Of a DNA stretch of 33,332 nt, positions 16,658-25,049 are shown piece by piece. The stretch comes from Comamonadaceae bacterium. GTDB lineage: Bacteria; Pseudomonadota; Gammaproteobacteria; Burkholderiales; Burkholderiaceae_C. The notes beneath the pieces are model-generated. The model made no database searches and had not been told where the DNA came from. It saw only the letters and a program-made list of their open reading frames with translations. The position numbers and the translations under genes were made by a program. Where the stretch lies: contig CANNRV010000003.1 of assembly GCA_947508145.1 (NCBI GenBank), positions 1-33,332 of the forward strand, given 5' to 3'. The first letter of the stretch is position 1; the number at the start of each line of letters is the position of its first letter.

Positions 16658-18757
16658 CTAGTGCCCCTGTTCCAGCGGTTGCGGGTTGAGCAAAGGCTGT
16701 GGTTTGACCGGCTGCGCTTTGTCGGTTTGTCCCGGCAGCGGCGGCAGCACCTGGTCATTGGGCACCGGCAAGGTGGCGGTGCCGGGTTTGAGCGATTCGG
16801 TTTGCAGGCCTTGCATCTCGCGGTAGCGACCGTTGGACAAGACCTCGGCGCTGACATCGTCGCGCACCACCACGGGACGCAAAAACACCAGCAGATTGGT
16901 TTTGTTGCGGCTGCGGCTTTCGCTTTTGAACAAGCCCCCTAAGAACGGTAAATCGCCTAAGCCGGGCACTTGCTGGCGGTTGTCTGAAAAGGTGTCGGAC
17001 AACAAGCCGCCGAGCACCACCACCGAGCCGTCGGCCACCACGATGTTGGATTCGATGGAACGCTTGTTGGTGATCAACCCGTCGGTGGTTTTTTTCGAGG
17101 TGTCAATGCTGGAGACCTCTTGGAAGATGCTCATCTTCACCGCGCCCGCGTCGTTGATTTGCGGCTTGACCTTGAGCGTCAAACCCACGTCTTTGCGCTC
17201 TACGGTTTGAAACGGGTTGACCGCGCCGCTGGTAGCGGTGGTGGCGTTGGTGTATTGGCCGGTGACAAAAGGCACGTTTTGGCCGACGACGATCTTGGCT
17301 TCTTCGTTGTCCAGCGTCAGCAGCGAGGGCCGCGACAAGATGTTGCTGCCGCCGTTGGATTGCAAAAAATTGGCCAGTGCGGTCATGACGGTGGAGCCGC
17401 CGATGTTGCGTGCCGTGCCTATGTTCAAACCCGCGCCGGGGAGGGTGGCGCCGTTGCTGGTGCTGATGCTCAGCAAGTTGTTGTTGGTGCCGAAGTTGGT
17501 GCCCAGCACGGCGATATTGCCGCCTGCGCTGCCCACCGCGTTTTGCCACTGAATGCCGAACTGCGCTTCCTTTGAAGAATCGACTTCGACGATCAGGCTT
17601 TCCACCAGCACCTGGGCGCGCCGCTGGTCCAGCGCATCAATGACCGCACGCAGTTGGCGAAACTGCGGTTCGGCGGCGGTGATGACCAGCGAGTTGGTGG
17701 ACGGGTCGGCTTGGATCTGGCCGCCGGTGGTGGGCAGGCTGCCGGTGCTGGCGTTGTTGCCCGGGGCCGCGCCCGGCGTGCTGCTGATGGCCAGGGTCGA
17801 CGCGTTGTTGCCCGCCATGGCGGCACGCAAGGTGTTGGCCAGTTTGGTGGCATCCGCATTTTTCAAATACACCACATGGATATTGCCGCTGGCCAGTTCG
17901 CTGGCCGGGCGGTCCAGCTTGTCGATCAGGCTGCGCACCTGTGCCTGACGCGCCGGGTTGGCGCTGCGCAAAATGATGGCGTTACTGCGCGGCTCGGCCT
18001 GAATGCTGGTTTTGAATCCGGTGTCGCTTTGACCGGCACCAGCGGTTCCTGTCGCGCCACCGTCCACCAGTTTGGCCAGCAAGGCTGCCAGGTCGGCGGC
18101 CAACGTGTGCTGCAAGGGAATGATTTCCACATCGGTGGCATTGGCCACGTCCAGCGAGGCGATGATGCGGCCCATGCGTTGCAGGTTGTCGGCGTAATCG
18201 GTGATCACCAGCGCGTTGCTGCCCGGGGTGACGTTGATGGTGTTGTTCGGGCTGATGAGAGGTCGCAGCACGGCGACCAGGTTGTTTGCGTTCTCGTGGT
18301 TCAGCTTGAAGATTTGCGTCATCACCTGCGCGTTGTTCGGTGTGCCTGACAACGGCACCACGGCGGTTTGCCCGCCTTGCAATTTGGCCTCGGCCTCGGG
18401 CACCAGTTTGTACAAGCCCTGGGTTTCAATGACCGCAAAGCCTTGCAGGCGCACCACCGCCAAAAACTGGTTCCAGGCCACCGACGCGGGCACCGGTTGT
18501 TCGGTGGTCAGCGACAAGCTGCCTTTGACACGCGGGTCCACCACCAGACTGCGTTTGGTCAAACCGGCCAGCGTGCGGGCCACGGCTTCTATGTCGGCAT
18601 TGACAAAATTGAGCGTGATCGGTTTTTCTGCAGCGGCTTTGGGTTTGTCATTGACCACAGCTGGCGGCTTGCGTTTATCGGCAGCATGCGCTGTAGACAT
18701 GGCAACACACAGCGCGGTCAGCAGACTGGGCAGGACAAATTTGGAAAGCGTTTGCAT
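16658..18757 (-). CDS. gspD: Type II secretion outer-membrane secretin GspD
   Basis: The 699-residue precursor has a signal peptide ending near AHAADKR (about 25), an N0 domain (about 47-120), three N-type KH-like domains (about 130-370) and the C-terminal secretin pore. The secretin signature VPGLGDLPFLGGLFKS is near residue 600. Gly/Ala/Thr/Asn-rich inserts interrupt the N-domains and the gate region. The secretin forms the 15-mer outer-membrane channel. The very C-terminus is Pro/Gln-rich; no pilotin gene is seen near by. It follows gspN by 2 bp in the operon order N-D-E-F. Confidence 0.95.
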   Translation of the reverse strand: MQTLSKFVLPSLLTALCVAMSTAHAADKRKPPAVVNDKPKAAAEKPITLNFVNADIEAVARTLAGLTKRSLVVDPRVKGSLSLTTEQPVPASVAWNQFLAVVRLQGFAVIETQGLYKLVPEAEAKLQGGQTAVVPLSGTPNNAQVMTQIFKLNHENANNLVAVLRPLISPNNTINVTPGSNALVITDYADNLQRMGRIIASLDVANATDVEIIPLQHTLAADLAALLAKLVDGGATGTAGAGQSDTGFKTSIQAEPRSNAIILRSANPARQAQVRSLIDKLDRPASELASGNIHVVYLKNADATKLANTLRAAMAGNNASTLAISSTPGAAPGNNASTGSLPTTGGQIQADPSTNSLVITAAEPQFRQLRAVIDALDQRRAQVLVESLIVEVDSSKEAQFGIQWQNAVGSAGGNIAVLGTNFGTNNNLLSISTSNGATLPGAGLNIGTARNIGGSTVMTALANFLQSNGGSNILSRPSLLTLDNEEAKIVVGQNVPFVTGQYTNATTATSGAVNPFQTVERKDVGLTLKVKPQINDAGAVKMSIFQEVSSIDTSKKTTDGLITNKRSIESNIVVADGSVVVLGGLLSDTFSDNRQQVPGLGDLPFLGGLFKSESRSRNKTNLLVFLRPVVVRDDVSAEVLSNGRYREMQGLQTESLKPGTATLPVPNDQVLPPLPGQTDKAQPVKPQPLLNPQPLEQGH

Positions 18758-18759
18758 GC

Positions 18760-19548
18760 TCAGCCCAATCTCAAAATGGTTTTGTCACCGGTGCGCTGAC
18801 CCAGCACACCAAGTAAATTGTTCAAAGCGTTTTCATAGCCCAGCATGGCCCAGGCCTCGCCCTGAAAACGGAAATGCCCGGCTTGCCAACTGCCGCTGCC
18901 TTGCAGTTGCAATTTGCCTTCGCTGGTGCGCAGTTGCAGCGTGGGCGTGGGGCCGCCTTGCAATTGCACAACGTAAGTGCCCAGCGGTTTGAGGGTGGAC
19001 AAACTCGAACTGAGGTGGCGCAGTTCCAAGGTGGCCGCGCCGCTTAATCGCCAGTTGCCGTTGGACGTATGCCATTGCAGTTGCTGGCTGTTGAGCGCCA
19101 GACGGCCTTGCAGGTTCATGCTGTTCCATGGTGCGCCCAAGCCGGACAGCCATTGCGCCGGCCAGACCGAGTCGATGTTGTTGAGCGTGATGTGCAGGCC
19201 TTGCCAATCGGGTTTCAGTTGCATCAGCAGTGCTTGTGAGGTGCAGCAATCGACTTGCAGTTCGATCTGCAAGCTGGCATCCCAGTTCGGGCGTAGGCGC
19301 CAGTGCACACGTTGCGGCAAGGCCAGCGCCTCGCGCCCGCCCGCTCCGGCGGCCAGCACCCATTGCGCACTGCCGTCCCACACCGTGCCGCGCACCTGGC
19401 GCAATTGCACTTGCTCGTGCGTGAGGTGTTGCACCGCCAATGCCAGCCACTGCCCGGGCGCAAACCACAACAAGGCCGCCAGACTGCCGATCAGCAGGCT
19501 GATGAACAGCTTGTGCCGCGCGAGTGTGTCATTTGAAGTTGGTGTCAT
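18760..19548 (-). CDS. gspN: Type II secretion protein GspN
   Basis: The 262-residue protein has one N-terminal membrane helix (about 13-35, FISLLIGSLAALLWFAPGQWL). It then has a periplasmic beta-rich domain with VRGTVWDGSAQWVL and repeated LQGRLALNSQQLQWH-like strands, typical of T2SSN. GspN is an accessory component present in only some type II systems. It lies between gspM and gspD with 7 and 2 bp gaps. The assignment rests on the topology, the GTVWDGSA motif and the operon place. Confidence 0.88.
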   Translation of the reverse strand: MTPTSNDTLARHKLFISLLIGSLAALLWFAPGQWLALAVQHLTHEQVQLRQVRGTVWDGSAQWVLAAGAGGREALALPQRVHWRLRPNWDASLQIELQVDCCTSQALLMQLKPDWQGLHITLNNIDSVWPAQWLSGLGAPWNSMNLQGRLALNSQQLQWHTSNGNWRLSGAATLELRHLSSSLSTLKPLGTYVVQLQGGPTPTLQLRTSEGKLQLQGSGSWQAGHFRFQGEAWAMLGYENALNNLLGVLGQRTGDKTILRLG

Positions 19549-19555
19549 AAGGTGT

Positions 19556-20029
19556 TCAGCGGCTGTTGGGAATGCTCAATACCAATTGGCCGTCCCAGTG
19601 GCCTTGGCGGGATTGCCAATGCGCTTGCTCTGGCTTGGCCCGGGCTTGCAGCCGCGCTTGGGTGATGAACTCGGCCAGTGCCTGCGGGGCTGCATCTTTG
19701 AATTGGATGTTGACCCGGTCGGCTTGCACCTGGACTTGGGTGGATGGTCCCAGCGTCTTGGCCAGTTCCTGCAAGCTGCGCAGACTGTTGGGCGGCGCTG
19801 CGGCGATTTGCTGTTGCAGTTGCTGTGCCTCCTGTTGCCACGCTTGCATGTCGGCCAACTGTTGGTCTAACTTGGCTTGTTGCGCCCGGTCGCCGCGCCA
19901 CACCTGCCAAGCCGGTGCCACGCCTGTTTGCCACAACAGCCACAGCCCCAGCAGCACGGCGAGGCTGTGCAAGCCAAGTTGTTCGCGCGGGCTGCGGGCG
20001 GCCAGCCACTGTTTGAGGCTGTCCATCAT
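19556..20029 (-). CDS. gspM: Type II secretion protein GspM
   Basis: The 157-residue protein has a short cytoplasmic N-terminus (MMDSLKQWLAARSPREQ), one membrane helix (about 19-37), a Gln-rich coiled coil (about 50-78) and a ferredoxin-like periplasmic domain. GspM binds GspL in the inner-membrane platform. The frame is open far upstream, but ATG 20029 overlaps the gspL stop by 4 bp (ATGA) and is preceded by AGGA at a good distance, so the long upstream extension is rejected; the adjacent ATG at 20026 is an alternative. Confidence 0.9.
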   Translation of the reverse strand: MMDSLKQWLAARSPREQLGLHSLAVLLGLWLLWQTGVAPAWQVWRGDRAQQAKLDQQLADMQAWQQEAQQLQQQIAAAPPNSLRSLQELAKTLGPSTQVQVQADRVNIQFKDAAPQALAEFITQARLQARAKPEQAHWQSRQGHWDGQLVLSIPNSR

Positions 20030-21210
20030 GGTGTTTTTCCTAGCCGCCACACGGCCACCCGGTCTTGCAGTTGCCAGTCGTAGCCTTTGGCTTGCCAAGC
20101 GTGTTTGCCGAGTTGCTGCACGGTGTCGTCCGGCAAACCGCTGATGCGCAATTCGCCCGGTTGGTAGTCCAGGCGCTCTGGCATGGCCGTGTTGGGCCAG
20201 GCATCGGCCAGGCTGTTGAGCATCTGCTCCATGTCGCCGGGTGACAGTTGACCGGCTTGCTGACGCAGTTGCTGCAATTCGCGTTGCATTTGCAAACCGG
20301 GGTCTATGACCACGCCAGTTTTCGGAAAGCTTTGGCGAAACAGTTGTTCCAGACTGTGTTGCTGGCGTGCCCGGTTGGCTTGGGTTTGCCAAGCCCAGAC
20401 ATTCATGCCCACCAATTGCACCAGCGCCAAAGCCAGCAAGCTGCGGCGGCAACTGCGCCATTGCGGGCCGGACCACAGGCTGCGCCACCCTTGCTGCAAC
20501 AGCCGCCAGCCGCGTGAACGCCGGTTGCTGGCCCATTCGTCTTGCGCCATGTCCCAGTCGGAGCGCGCTGCCTGCAACCAGCGCTGCGCTGTGGTCAGCA
20601 GCTCAGGCGCTTGGGCATGCCAGCGGGCGCTGTGGTTCACCATGGCCGGATCGGCCCACACGGTCACGGCGCTGGCTTGTGTCAATGCCGAGGCAGTAGG
20701 CGAGGGCAGCAACCACACGTTGTGCGCGTCACACAGCAAAGCGCGTTGCTCGCCCAGTTCATTCAACAGGTACAGCTTGGCCGCTTCGTCGCTGGCGACG
20801 GGCTGGTATTCGGGCAGGATGCGTTGCACCTGAAAACCGGCGGCTTGCAGCGGGGCCAATGCCTGGCGCAACCAGCGTTTGTCGCACACAGCCACTTGCA
20901 CCCAACCGCCTTGCCTGAGCGCAGCGGCGCTGCCCGGTGCAGTCACCATCAACAGGTCTTGCGGGTCTTGCAGCAACTCGTCTTCCAGCAGACTGTGCAA
21001 CACAGCGGTTTTGCGTGAACCCACGGCGGGCGGTAATTGGACACTGTGCCAAGACAGCACTTGCCAAGGAAGTAACACCACGGTTTCACCGTGACCGGAG
21101 GATAGACGACGGGCATCGGCTTGGGAGACTTGATTGACACGCATGCCGTCAGAACTGATCACGTAGTCCAACTGGCCTTGCGCCAATGGCGATAAATAAA
21201 TGATCAACAT
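20026..21210 (-). CDS. gspL: Type II secretion protein GspL
   Basis: The 394-residue protein has an actin-like cytoplasmic domain (about 1-245), recognisable by VVLLPWQVLSWHSVQLP and ALLEDELL-type motifs. A single membrane helix (about 258-276) and a periplasmic coiled coil plus ferredoxin-like domain follow, ending around GELRISGLPDDTV. GspL links the GspE ATPase to GspM and the platform. Its ATG lies inside the end of gspK (7-bp overlap), so the two genes are translationally coupled. Confidence 0.93.
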   Translation of the reverse strand: MLIIYLSPLAQGQLDYVISSDGMRVNQVSQADARRLSSGHGETVVLLPWQVLSWHSVQLPPAVGSRKTAVLHSLLEDELLQDPQDLLMVTAPGSAAALRQGGWVQVAVCDKRWLRQALAPLQAAGFQVQRILPEYQPVASDEAAKLYLLNELGEQRALLCDAHNVWLLPSPTASALTQASAVTVWADPAMVNHSARWHAQAPELLTTAQRWLQAARSDWDMAQDEWASNRRSRGWRLLQQGWRSLWSGPQWRSCRRSLLALALVQLVGMNVWAWQTQANRARQQHSLEQLFRQSFPKTGVVIDPGLQMQRELQQLRQQAGQLSPGDMEQMLNSLADAWPNTAMPERLDYQPGELRISGLPDDTVQQLGKHAWQAKGYDWQLQDRVAVWRLGKTP

Positions 21211-22181
21211 GGTGGTTGGATTCTAGAAACGCATCCCGGTTCTGAATACAAAGGTCGACGTTCTCGCCACACCGTTTTGCTGACGATTCCTTCACGTTTG
21301 ACCAGAGAGCGCTCTAGCAGCGTGATGCCCTCCAGCCTGAGTTGCCCCATGATTTCAAAATAACTGCTGCGGGTGTCGTGCCGCTTCTCGCTGATGGCTT
21401 GCGCCAGCGGGCCCATGCGACTGCGTGCATCTGCCAGGTTGTCCCAAGGCTTGTTGCTGCGCTCGTTCACCCATTGGCGGGCGGTGAACAGATCCAGCCC
21501 AGGGATGCTGGCGGACAAGACCTCGGCGCTGGCCGTGTTCAGGTTGATGGCGGTGCTCGCTGGCAGGATGGTGATGTGCGGCGCCAGTTGCGCCAAGCTG
21601 TTGCTGCTCAAACCCAGCCAGCTGAGTTGCTCAATATGTTGCGGCACCAAAGGCGCATTGGCTGGCGGATTGGTTTGCAGCGCGGTTTTCAAACGGCTGG
21701 TCCAGGCCTGCAATTCGGCATCGGGCAAACGCAGTTGCCGGTACAGGCGCAGCCAGATTTGCCATTCCGCCGGGTCGATCTCGCCATTCACAACCAGGTT
21801 GCGCACATTCAGCCGCGATTGCATGTCGGTGATGTGGCCGGACAAAAACACCTGATCGGCCAGCCCGTCTGCGTCAGTGATCACGCCGCTGGTGTCTGCC
21901 GCCAGAAACCGGGACAAACGCGCTTCTTGCAAAGGCAAGGCCCAGGGTTCGGCCAAGTGGTCCGCGCCGCCGTTGCGCCCGTCTTCACGCAACACCACCC
22001 GAGCCCAGTCCTGCGCACCGGCCAACAGCCAGCGGCCTTGTTGCGCATGCCGCTCGGCGGTTTCCACCGACACCGTGCGCCACTGTTGCCACAAACCGGC
22101 AGAGGCCAGCATGGCGATCAAGGCCACGGTCAACATGGCCATCAGCAAGGCCGCACCGCTGTGAGGGGTCGGGTGTTTCAT
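21204..22181 (-). CDS. gspK: Type II secretion minor pseudopilin GspK
   Basis: The 325-residue protein begins MKHPTPHSG followed by AALLMAMLTVALIAMLASAG, a prepilin-type leader and helix that lacks the Glu5 found in other pilins, as is normal for GspK. The large alpha domain and the NLNTASAEVLSASIPGL segment, resembling a helix-hairpin-helix, are typical. GspK caps the pseudopilus tip with GspI and GspJ. Its start overlaps the gspJ stop by 4 bp (ATGA). The C-terminal ~35 residues are Arg-rich and end with Cys. Confidence 0.93.
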   Translation of the reverse strand: MKHPTPHSGAALLMAMLTVALIAMLASAGLWQQWRTVSVETAERHAQQGRWLLAGAQDWARVVLREDGRNGGADHLAEPWALPLQEARLSRFLAADTSGVITDADGLADQVFLSGHITDMQSRLNVRNLVVNGEIDPAEWQIWLRLYRQLRLPDAELQAWTSRLKTALQTNPPANAPLVPQHIEQLSWLGLSSNSLAQLAPHITILPASTAINLNTASAEVLSASIPGLDLFTARQWVNERSNKPWDNLADARSRMGPLAQAISEKRHDTRSSYFEIMGQLRLEGITLLERSLVKREGIVSKTVWRERRPLYSEPGCVSRIQPPC

Positions 22182-22858
22182 GAGCGGCTCGGGTTGTAGC
22201 CGGGGTTGACCCAGTCCAGCGTCATCGACCCGCTGTCCATGTTGAATTGAATCCGCACCGCGTCCGGCAAACCGGCTTCTTGCAACTGCTGGTTGGCGGT
22301 CTTTGCGTCAGCGGCATTGCCCACACTGCTGAGCGGATTCACCCAGGCGTTGTCTCGGTAGTAAAACAATTGCCAGCTTGTCATCGGCATCAACTGCGCT
22401 TCAAACCGGCGCGATTCGCTGCTGGGGTTTTGCCCCCATTGGCTGGCTTCTTGCCAGGCTTGCAACACAGCGGCGCGGTCGCGCAGATCAGGCGACTGCC
22501 AGCGCCACCAATGGCCGTCGCGCACCGTCCAGGCCACCACCCACAGACCGGCGTCTTCACCGCCGTGCGACACACTGCCGCTGCGCCGCAGCATTTGCAA
22601 GGTCTTGCCGTTCCAGCCCAGCGCGGCATCCCGCAAAAGACCGGGCATGGCTTGCACAGCGTTCAAATCTGCCTGCCATTGAGACACGCTGACTTGCACC
22701 AGCGACACCGCGTCGGAGCGGGAACGCGTGACTTCACGTGTGCGCAACATGCTCTCCAGGCCGCGCCAACTCATGAGTGAGAGCAGCGCCATCAAGGCCA
22801 GCGCTACCAGCACTTCCACCAGCGTGAAGCCGCGCGTGGCTGTTGGCGGGCGCGGCAT
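22178..22858 (-). CDS. gspJ: Type II secretion minor pseudopilin GspJ
   Basis: The 226-residue protein starts MPRPPTATRG|FTLVEVLVALALMALLSLMSWRG; the prepilin peptidase should cut after Gly10, leaving Phe1 and Glu5. The helix is followed by the beta-rich globular domain. I chose ATG 22858 because it gives a normal short leader and overlaps the gspI stop by 4 bp; the open frame upstream to 23095 has no pilin character. GspJ forms the tip complex with GspI and GspK. Confidence 0.93.
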   Translation of the reverse strand: MPRPPTATRGFTLVEVLVALALMALLSLMSWRGLESMLRTREVTRSRSDAVSLVQVSVSQWQADLNAVQAMPGLLRDAALGWNGKTLQMLRRSGSVSHGGEDAGLWVVAWTVRDGHWWRWQSPDLRDRAAVLQAWQEASQWGQNPSSESRRFEAQLMPMTSWQLFYYRDNAWVNPLSSVGNAADAKTANQQLQEAGLPDAVRIQFNMDSGSMTLDWVNPGYNPSRS

Positions 22859-23250
22859 CAAAACCGCCCTTGCAAACCGGTGACGCTGAGCAAGCCGCTG
22901 CCGTTTTCCCGCACTTGCACATCGACCCGGCGGAACAGCGGGTTGGGCGTGGCCGCCACGGTGATGCGCACTTGCATCTCGTGGTCCGCTTGCACGCAGG
23001 TCCCTTCTTGTTGACCCAGACTGGTGAATTGCGGCGACAAGCGCAGTTGCACCAGCGCGTTGTCCGCACAGGTTTGCGCCAACAGCATTTGCCACTGCCG
23101 CCCGGTGCTCATCGTCATGCTGGCCGATGCGCGCAAACCGGCCAACACGCTCACAGACAAAATGAACAAAGCCACCAACACTTCAATCAACGTGAAGCCG
23201 CTGGCGTTTTTTGTCGCCCGCGTTGAAAGGAGTGGCGGCGGCAGAGTCAA
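22858..23250 (-). CDS. gspI: Type II secretion minor pseudopilin GspI
   Basis: The 130-residue protein has a prepilin site ASG|FTLIEVLVALFILSVSVLAGLRA after residue 18 and the usual small globular domain. There is no ATG in the frame. A TTG at 23250 overlaps the gspH stop in the form TTGA and has GGAAG eight bases upstream, which mirrors the ATGA couplings elsewhere in this operon, so I prefer it over the TTG at 23265, which has no ribosome binding site. GspI starts the tip complex with J and K. Confidence 0.88.
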   Translation of the reverse strand: MTLPPPLLSTRATKNASGFTLIEVLVALFILSVSVLAGLRASASMTMSTGRQWQMLLAQTCADNALVQLRLSPQFTSLGQQEGTCVQADHEMQVRITVAATPNPLFRRVDVQVRENGSGLLSVTGLQGRF

Positions 23251-23717
23251 GGCAGCAGCTTCCAAGGCGCGACACCGTCGCTGCCCAGCGTCAAGCGGCT
23301 GGTGTCGCTGGCATGGCTGGCGGGTGGGATTAACTGCAAGCGCATAGCCGATTGAACGGGTTCGGCGCTGATCACCAGCCGCGTGGGTTCGCTGCGGGTG
23401 CCGGGGTTCAGCCAGCGTGTGTAGGGAGTTTTTTCACCGGCGGGATCGACAAGCCGGTTGTCGTTGCTGTCGTTGTCAGGCAATAGGCGCAGCACTTGCA
23501 CACTGAAACCGTTGGCATCCGATTGCCACAGCATTGGTGTTTGGCTGGCGCGGGCCTGGGCGCGGGTGGTTTCCAGCAGATTGACCAGCCTGTCGGCTTC
23601 ACGGTCCAGCACATGCGTGGAGCTCTCCCGCATGCTCAACACCACCAGCGAGCTGCCAATGGCCACCAGCAAGAGCACTACCAGTAATTCAATCAGTGTG
23701 AAGCCGTGGTTCCTCAT
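23247..23717 (-). CDS. gspH: Type II secretion minor pseudopilin GspH
   Basis: The 156-residue protein begins MRNHG|FTLIELLVVLLLVAIGSSLVVLS, a classical five-residue prepilin leader, followed by the GspH-type globular domain (LVNLLETTRAQARASQTPMLW). Met 23717 fixes the short leader; the frame extends upstream to 23840 without pilin features. GspH bridges the tip complex and the GspG fibre. It lies 31 bp behind gspG. Confidence 0.92.
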   Translation of the reverse strand: MRNHGFTLIELLVVLLLVAIGSSLVVLSMRESSTHVLDREADRLVNLLETTRAQARASQTPMLWQSDANGFSVQVLRLLPDNDSNDNRLVDPAGEKTPYTRWLNPGTRSEPTRLVISAEPVQSAMRLQLIPPASHASDTSRLTLGSDGVAPWKLLP

Positions 23718-23748
23718 AGGCGCAGGCAGGCGGGTCAAGCCATGGGTG

Positions 23749-24264
23749 TTATTGCCAACTGCCGATGTCGGCGTTTTTGCCTTCGCCACCGGCTTGTCCA
23801 TCGGCCCCGAACGACAGCACATCCACTTCGCCTTGCACACCGGGGTTCATGTATTGGTAAGCATGGCCCCAAGGGTCGTTCGGTAATTTATCTAAATAGG
23901 ATTTCCAATTGATGGGCTCTGGGCCTGTGGCGGGTTTTTTCACCAGCGCCGCCAGACCTTGTTCTGCGGTGGGGTAACGCTGGTTGTCCAGGCGGTACAG
24001 CTTCAATGCTTGCATCAGGTTGTTCACGTCGGTGCGGGCGGCTGCAATGCGTGCGTCGTCAGCGCGGTTCAACACATTGGGTACGATCAAGGCGGCCAGC
24101 ACGCCGATGATGACCAACACCACCATCAACTCGATCAAGGTAAAGCCTTGTTGTGTGGAAGTGGCGGGGCGGCGCTGCTTGAAGAAGCTGCCTTTGCCGT
24201 TCATACCGAGTTCTGCAGACGTGGCGGAGCGGCGAAAATGTATGCAATGTGGTAAAGCTTTCAT
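23749..24264 (-). CDS. gspG: Type II secretion major pseudopilin GspG
   Basis: The protein has the highly conserved prepilin site QQG|FTLIELMVVLVIIGVLAALIVPNVL, then the ARTDVNNLMQALKLYRLDN helix, YPTAEQGL, NDPWGHAYQY and the C-terminal calcium-binding-loop region FGADGQAGGEGKNADI. It builds the pseudopilus fibre. ATG 24264 has AAGG 11 bases upstream and gives a 40-residue leader, long for the family; ATG 24204 would give a 20-residue leader without a visible ribosome binding site. It is the first gene of the minus-strand secretion operon and is divergent from gspC. Confidence 0.93.
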   Translation of the reverse strand: MKALPHCIHFRRSATSAELGMNGKGSFFKQRRPATSTQQGFTLIELMVVLVIIGVLAALIVPNVLNRADDARIAAARTDVNNLMQALKLYRLDNQRYPTAEQGLAALVKKPATGPEPINWKSYLDKLPNDPWGHAYQYMNPGVQGEVDVLSFGADGQAGGEGKNADIGSWQ

Positions 24265-24309
24265 GGTTTTTTTAACCTTAAAGAATGCAAGTCGCATGAT
24301 AATGCGCCC
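24265..24309. promoter_or_regulatory. Divergent gspG/gspC start region
   Basis: Only 45 bp separate the two divergent starts. GATAAT (24298-24303, plus strand) and TATCAT (24296-24301, minus strand) are overlapping -10-like hexamers. No convincing -35 was seen for either, and the plus-strand one would give a nearly leaderless gspC message, so this is a tentative shared promoter. Confidence 0.3.
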
Positions 24310-24930
24310 ATGTGGATAAAAAACGTCAATCAGCGCACCCGAATGCCGTCAGCCCGATTACCTGCCGTGCTGTCTTTCGGCGTGTGGACCCTGACCGCCG
24401 CCGCAGGCACCGCCTGGGTGCTGGCACTGTGGCCGACAGACCAACGCCCGGTGGCCACAGTCGCCATGGGTTCGCCGGCAGCCACCGACTTGGCCGGTTT
24501 GCAGGCAGACATCGGCAAAGTGCTGGGGCGGCAACCCGAGCATGTCGCAGCTGAACCCGCCTTGGCCAGCCGCCTGGGTTTGTGGGGCGTGGCCCAAGCC
24601 GGTAGCAGCGAAGCCGTGGCGCTGATTTCCGTGGACGGACAAACGCCCAAGCCGGTGCGGCGCGGCAGCGAAGTGCAGCCCGGTTTGATGCTGCAATCGG
24701 TCACTGTGAATGAAGCCCGCTTGGGCAGCAGTTTGAACAGCGCACCCACTGTGGTGCTGCCCATGCCGAAGCGGCCCGAACCGTTGTCGGGTCAGGCGGG
24801 TGCACCGGTAAATGCCACTATCACCTTACCTGCTCAGCCGAGACCGGTATTGCCGCCTGCGCAACCCTTGTTGCCTGGCAACCCAGGGCGCGTGGAACCA
24901 CCAACGGGTGCGGCTGAGCCAAGGACTTGA
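24310..24930 (+). CDS. gspC: Type II secretion protein GspC, short form without PDZ domain
   Basis: The 206-residue protein has a short cytoplasmic N-terminus, one membrane helix (about 20-42) and a homology region (about 85-136: SRLGLWGVAQAGSSEAVALISV, then KPVRRGSEVQPGLMLQSV), which in GspC binds the N0 domain of the secretin. The remaining ~70 residues are Pro-rich and contain no PDZ or coiled-coil domain, so it is shorter than the ~270-residue enterobacterial protein. It couples the inner-membrane platform to GspD. Unlike the other gsp genes it is on the plus strand, divergent from gspG. Confidence 0.82.
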   Translation: MWIKNVNQRTRMPSARLPAVLSFGVWTLTAAAGTAWVLALWPTDQRPVATVAMGSPAATDLAGLQADIGKVLGRQPEHVAAEPALASRLGLWGVAQAGSSEAVALISVDGQTPKPVRRGSEVQPGLMLQSVTVNEARLGSSLNSAPTVVLPMPKRPEPLSGQAGAPVNATITLPAQPRPVLPPAQPLLPGNPGRVEPPTGAAEPRT

Positions 24931-24981
24931 ACCTCACTCTATATATATGCAGTGATGCTTCATGTACTGATCCAGAAATAA

Positions 24982-25010
24982 AAAACCCGCTGCGTTGCCG
25001 CAGCGGGTTT
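24982..25010. terminator. Strong terminator between gspC and the porin
   Basis: AAACCCGCTGCG and CGCAGCGGGTTT form a 12-bp perfect stem around TTGC. On the minus strand the stem runs into T6 and ends the porin message. On the plus strand GGTTTGGGGTTT follows, so it could also act, more weakly, on gspC. It sits between the convergent genes. Confidence 0.85.
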
Positions 25011-25049
25011 GGGGTTTCAAACCTTCACCGGAACTAAGCCGGTGTCAGA

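Noticed and set aside
24204-24297. Alternative gspG starts at 24297 and 24204
   Set aside because: 24297 has no ribosome binding site and makes the leader still longer; 24204 gives a better leader length but no ribosome binding site, so 24264 was kept with the ambiguity noted.
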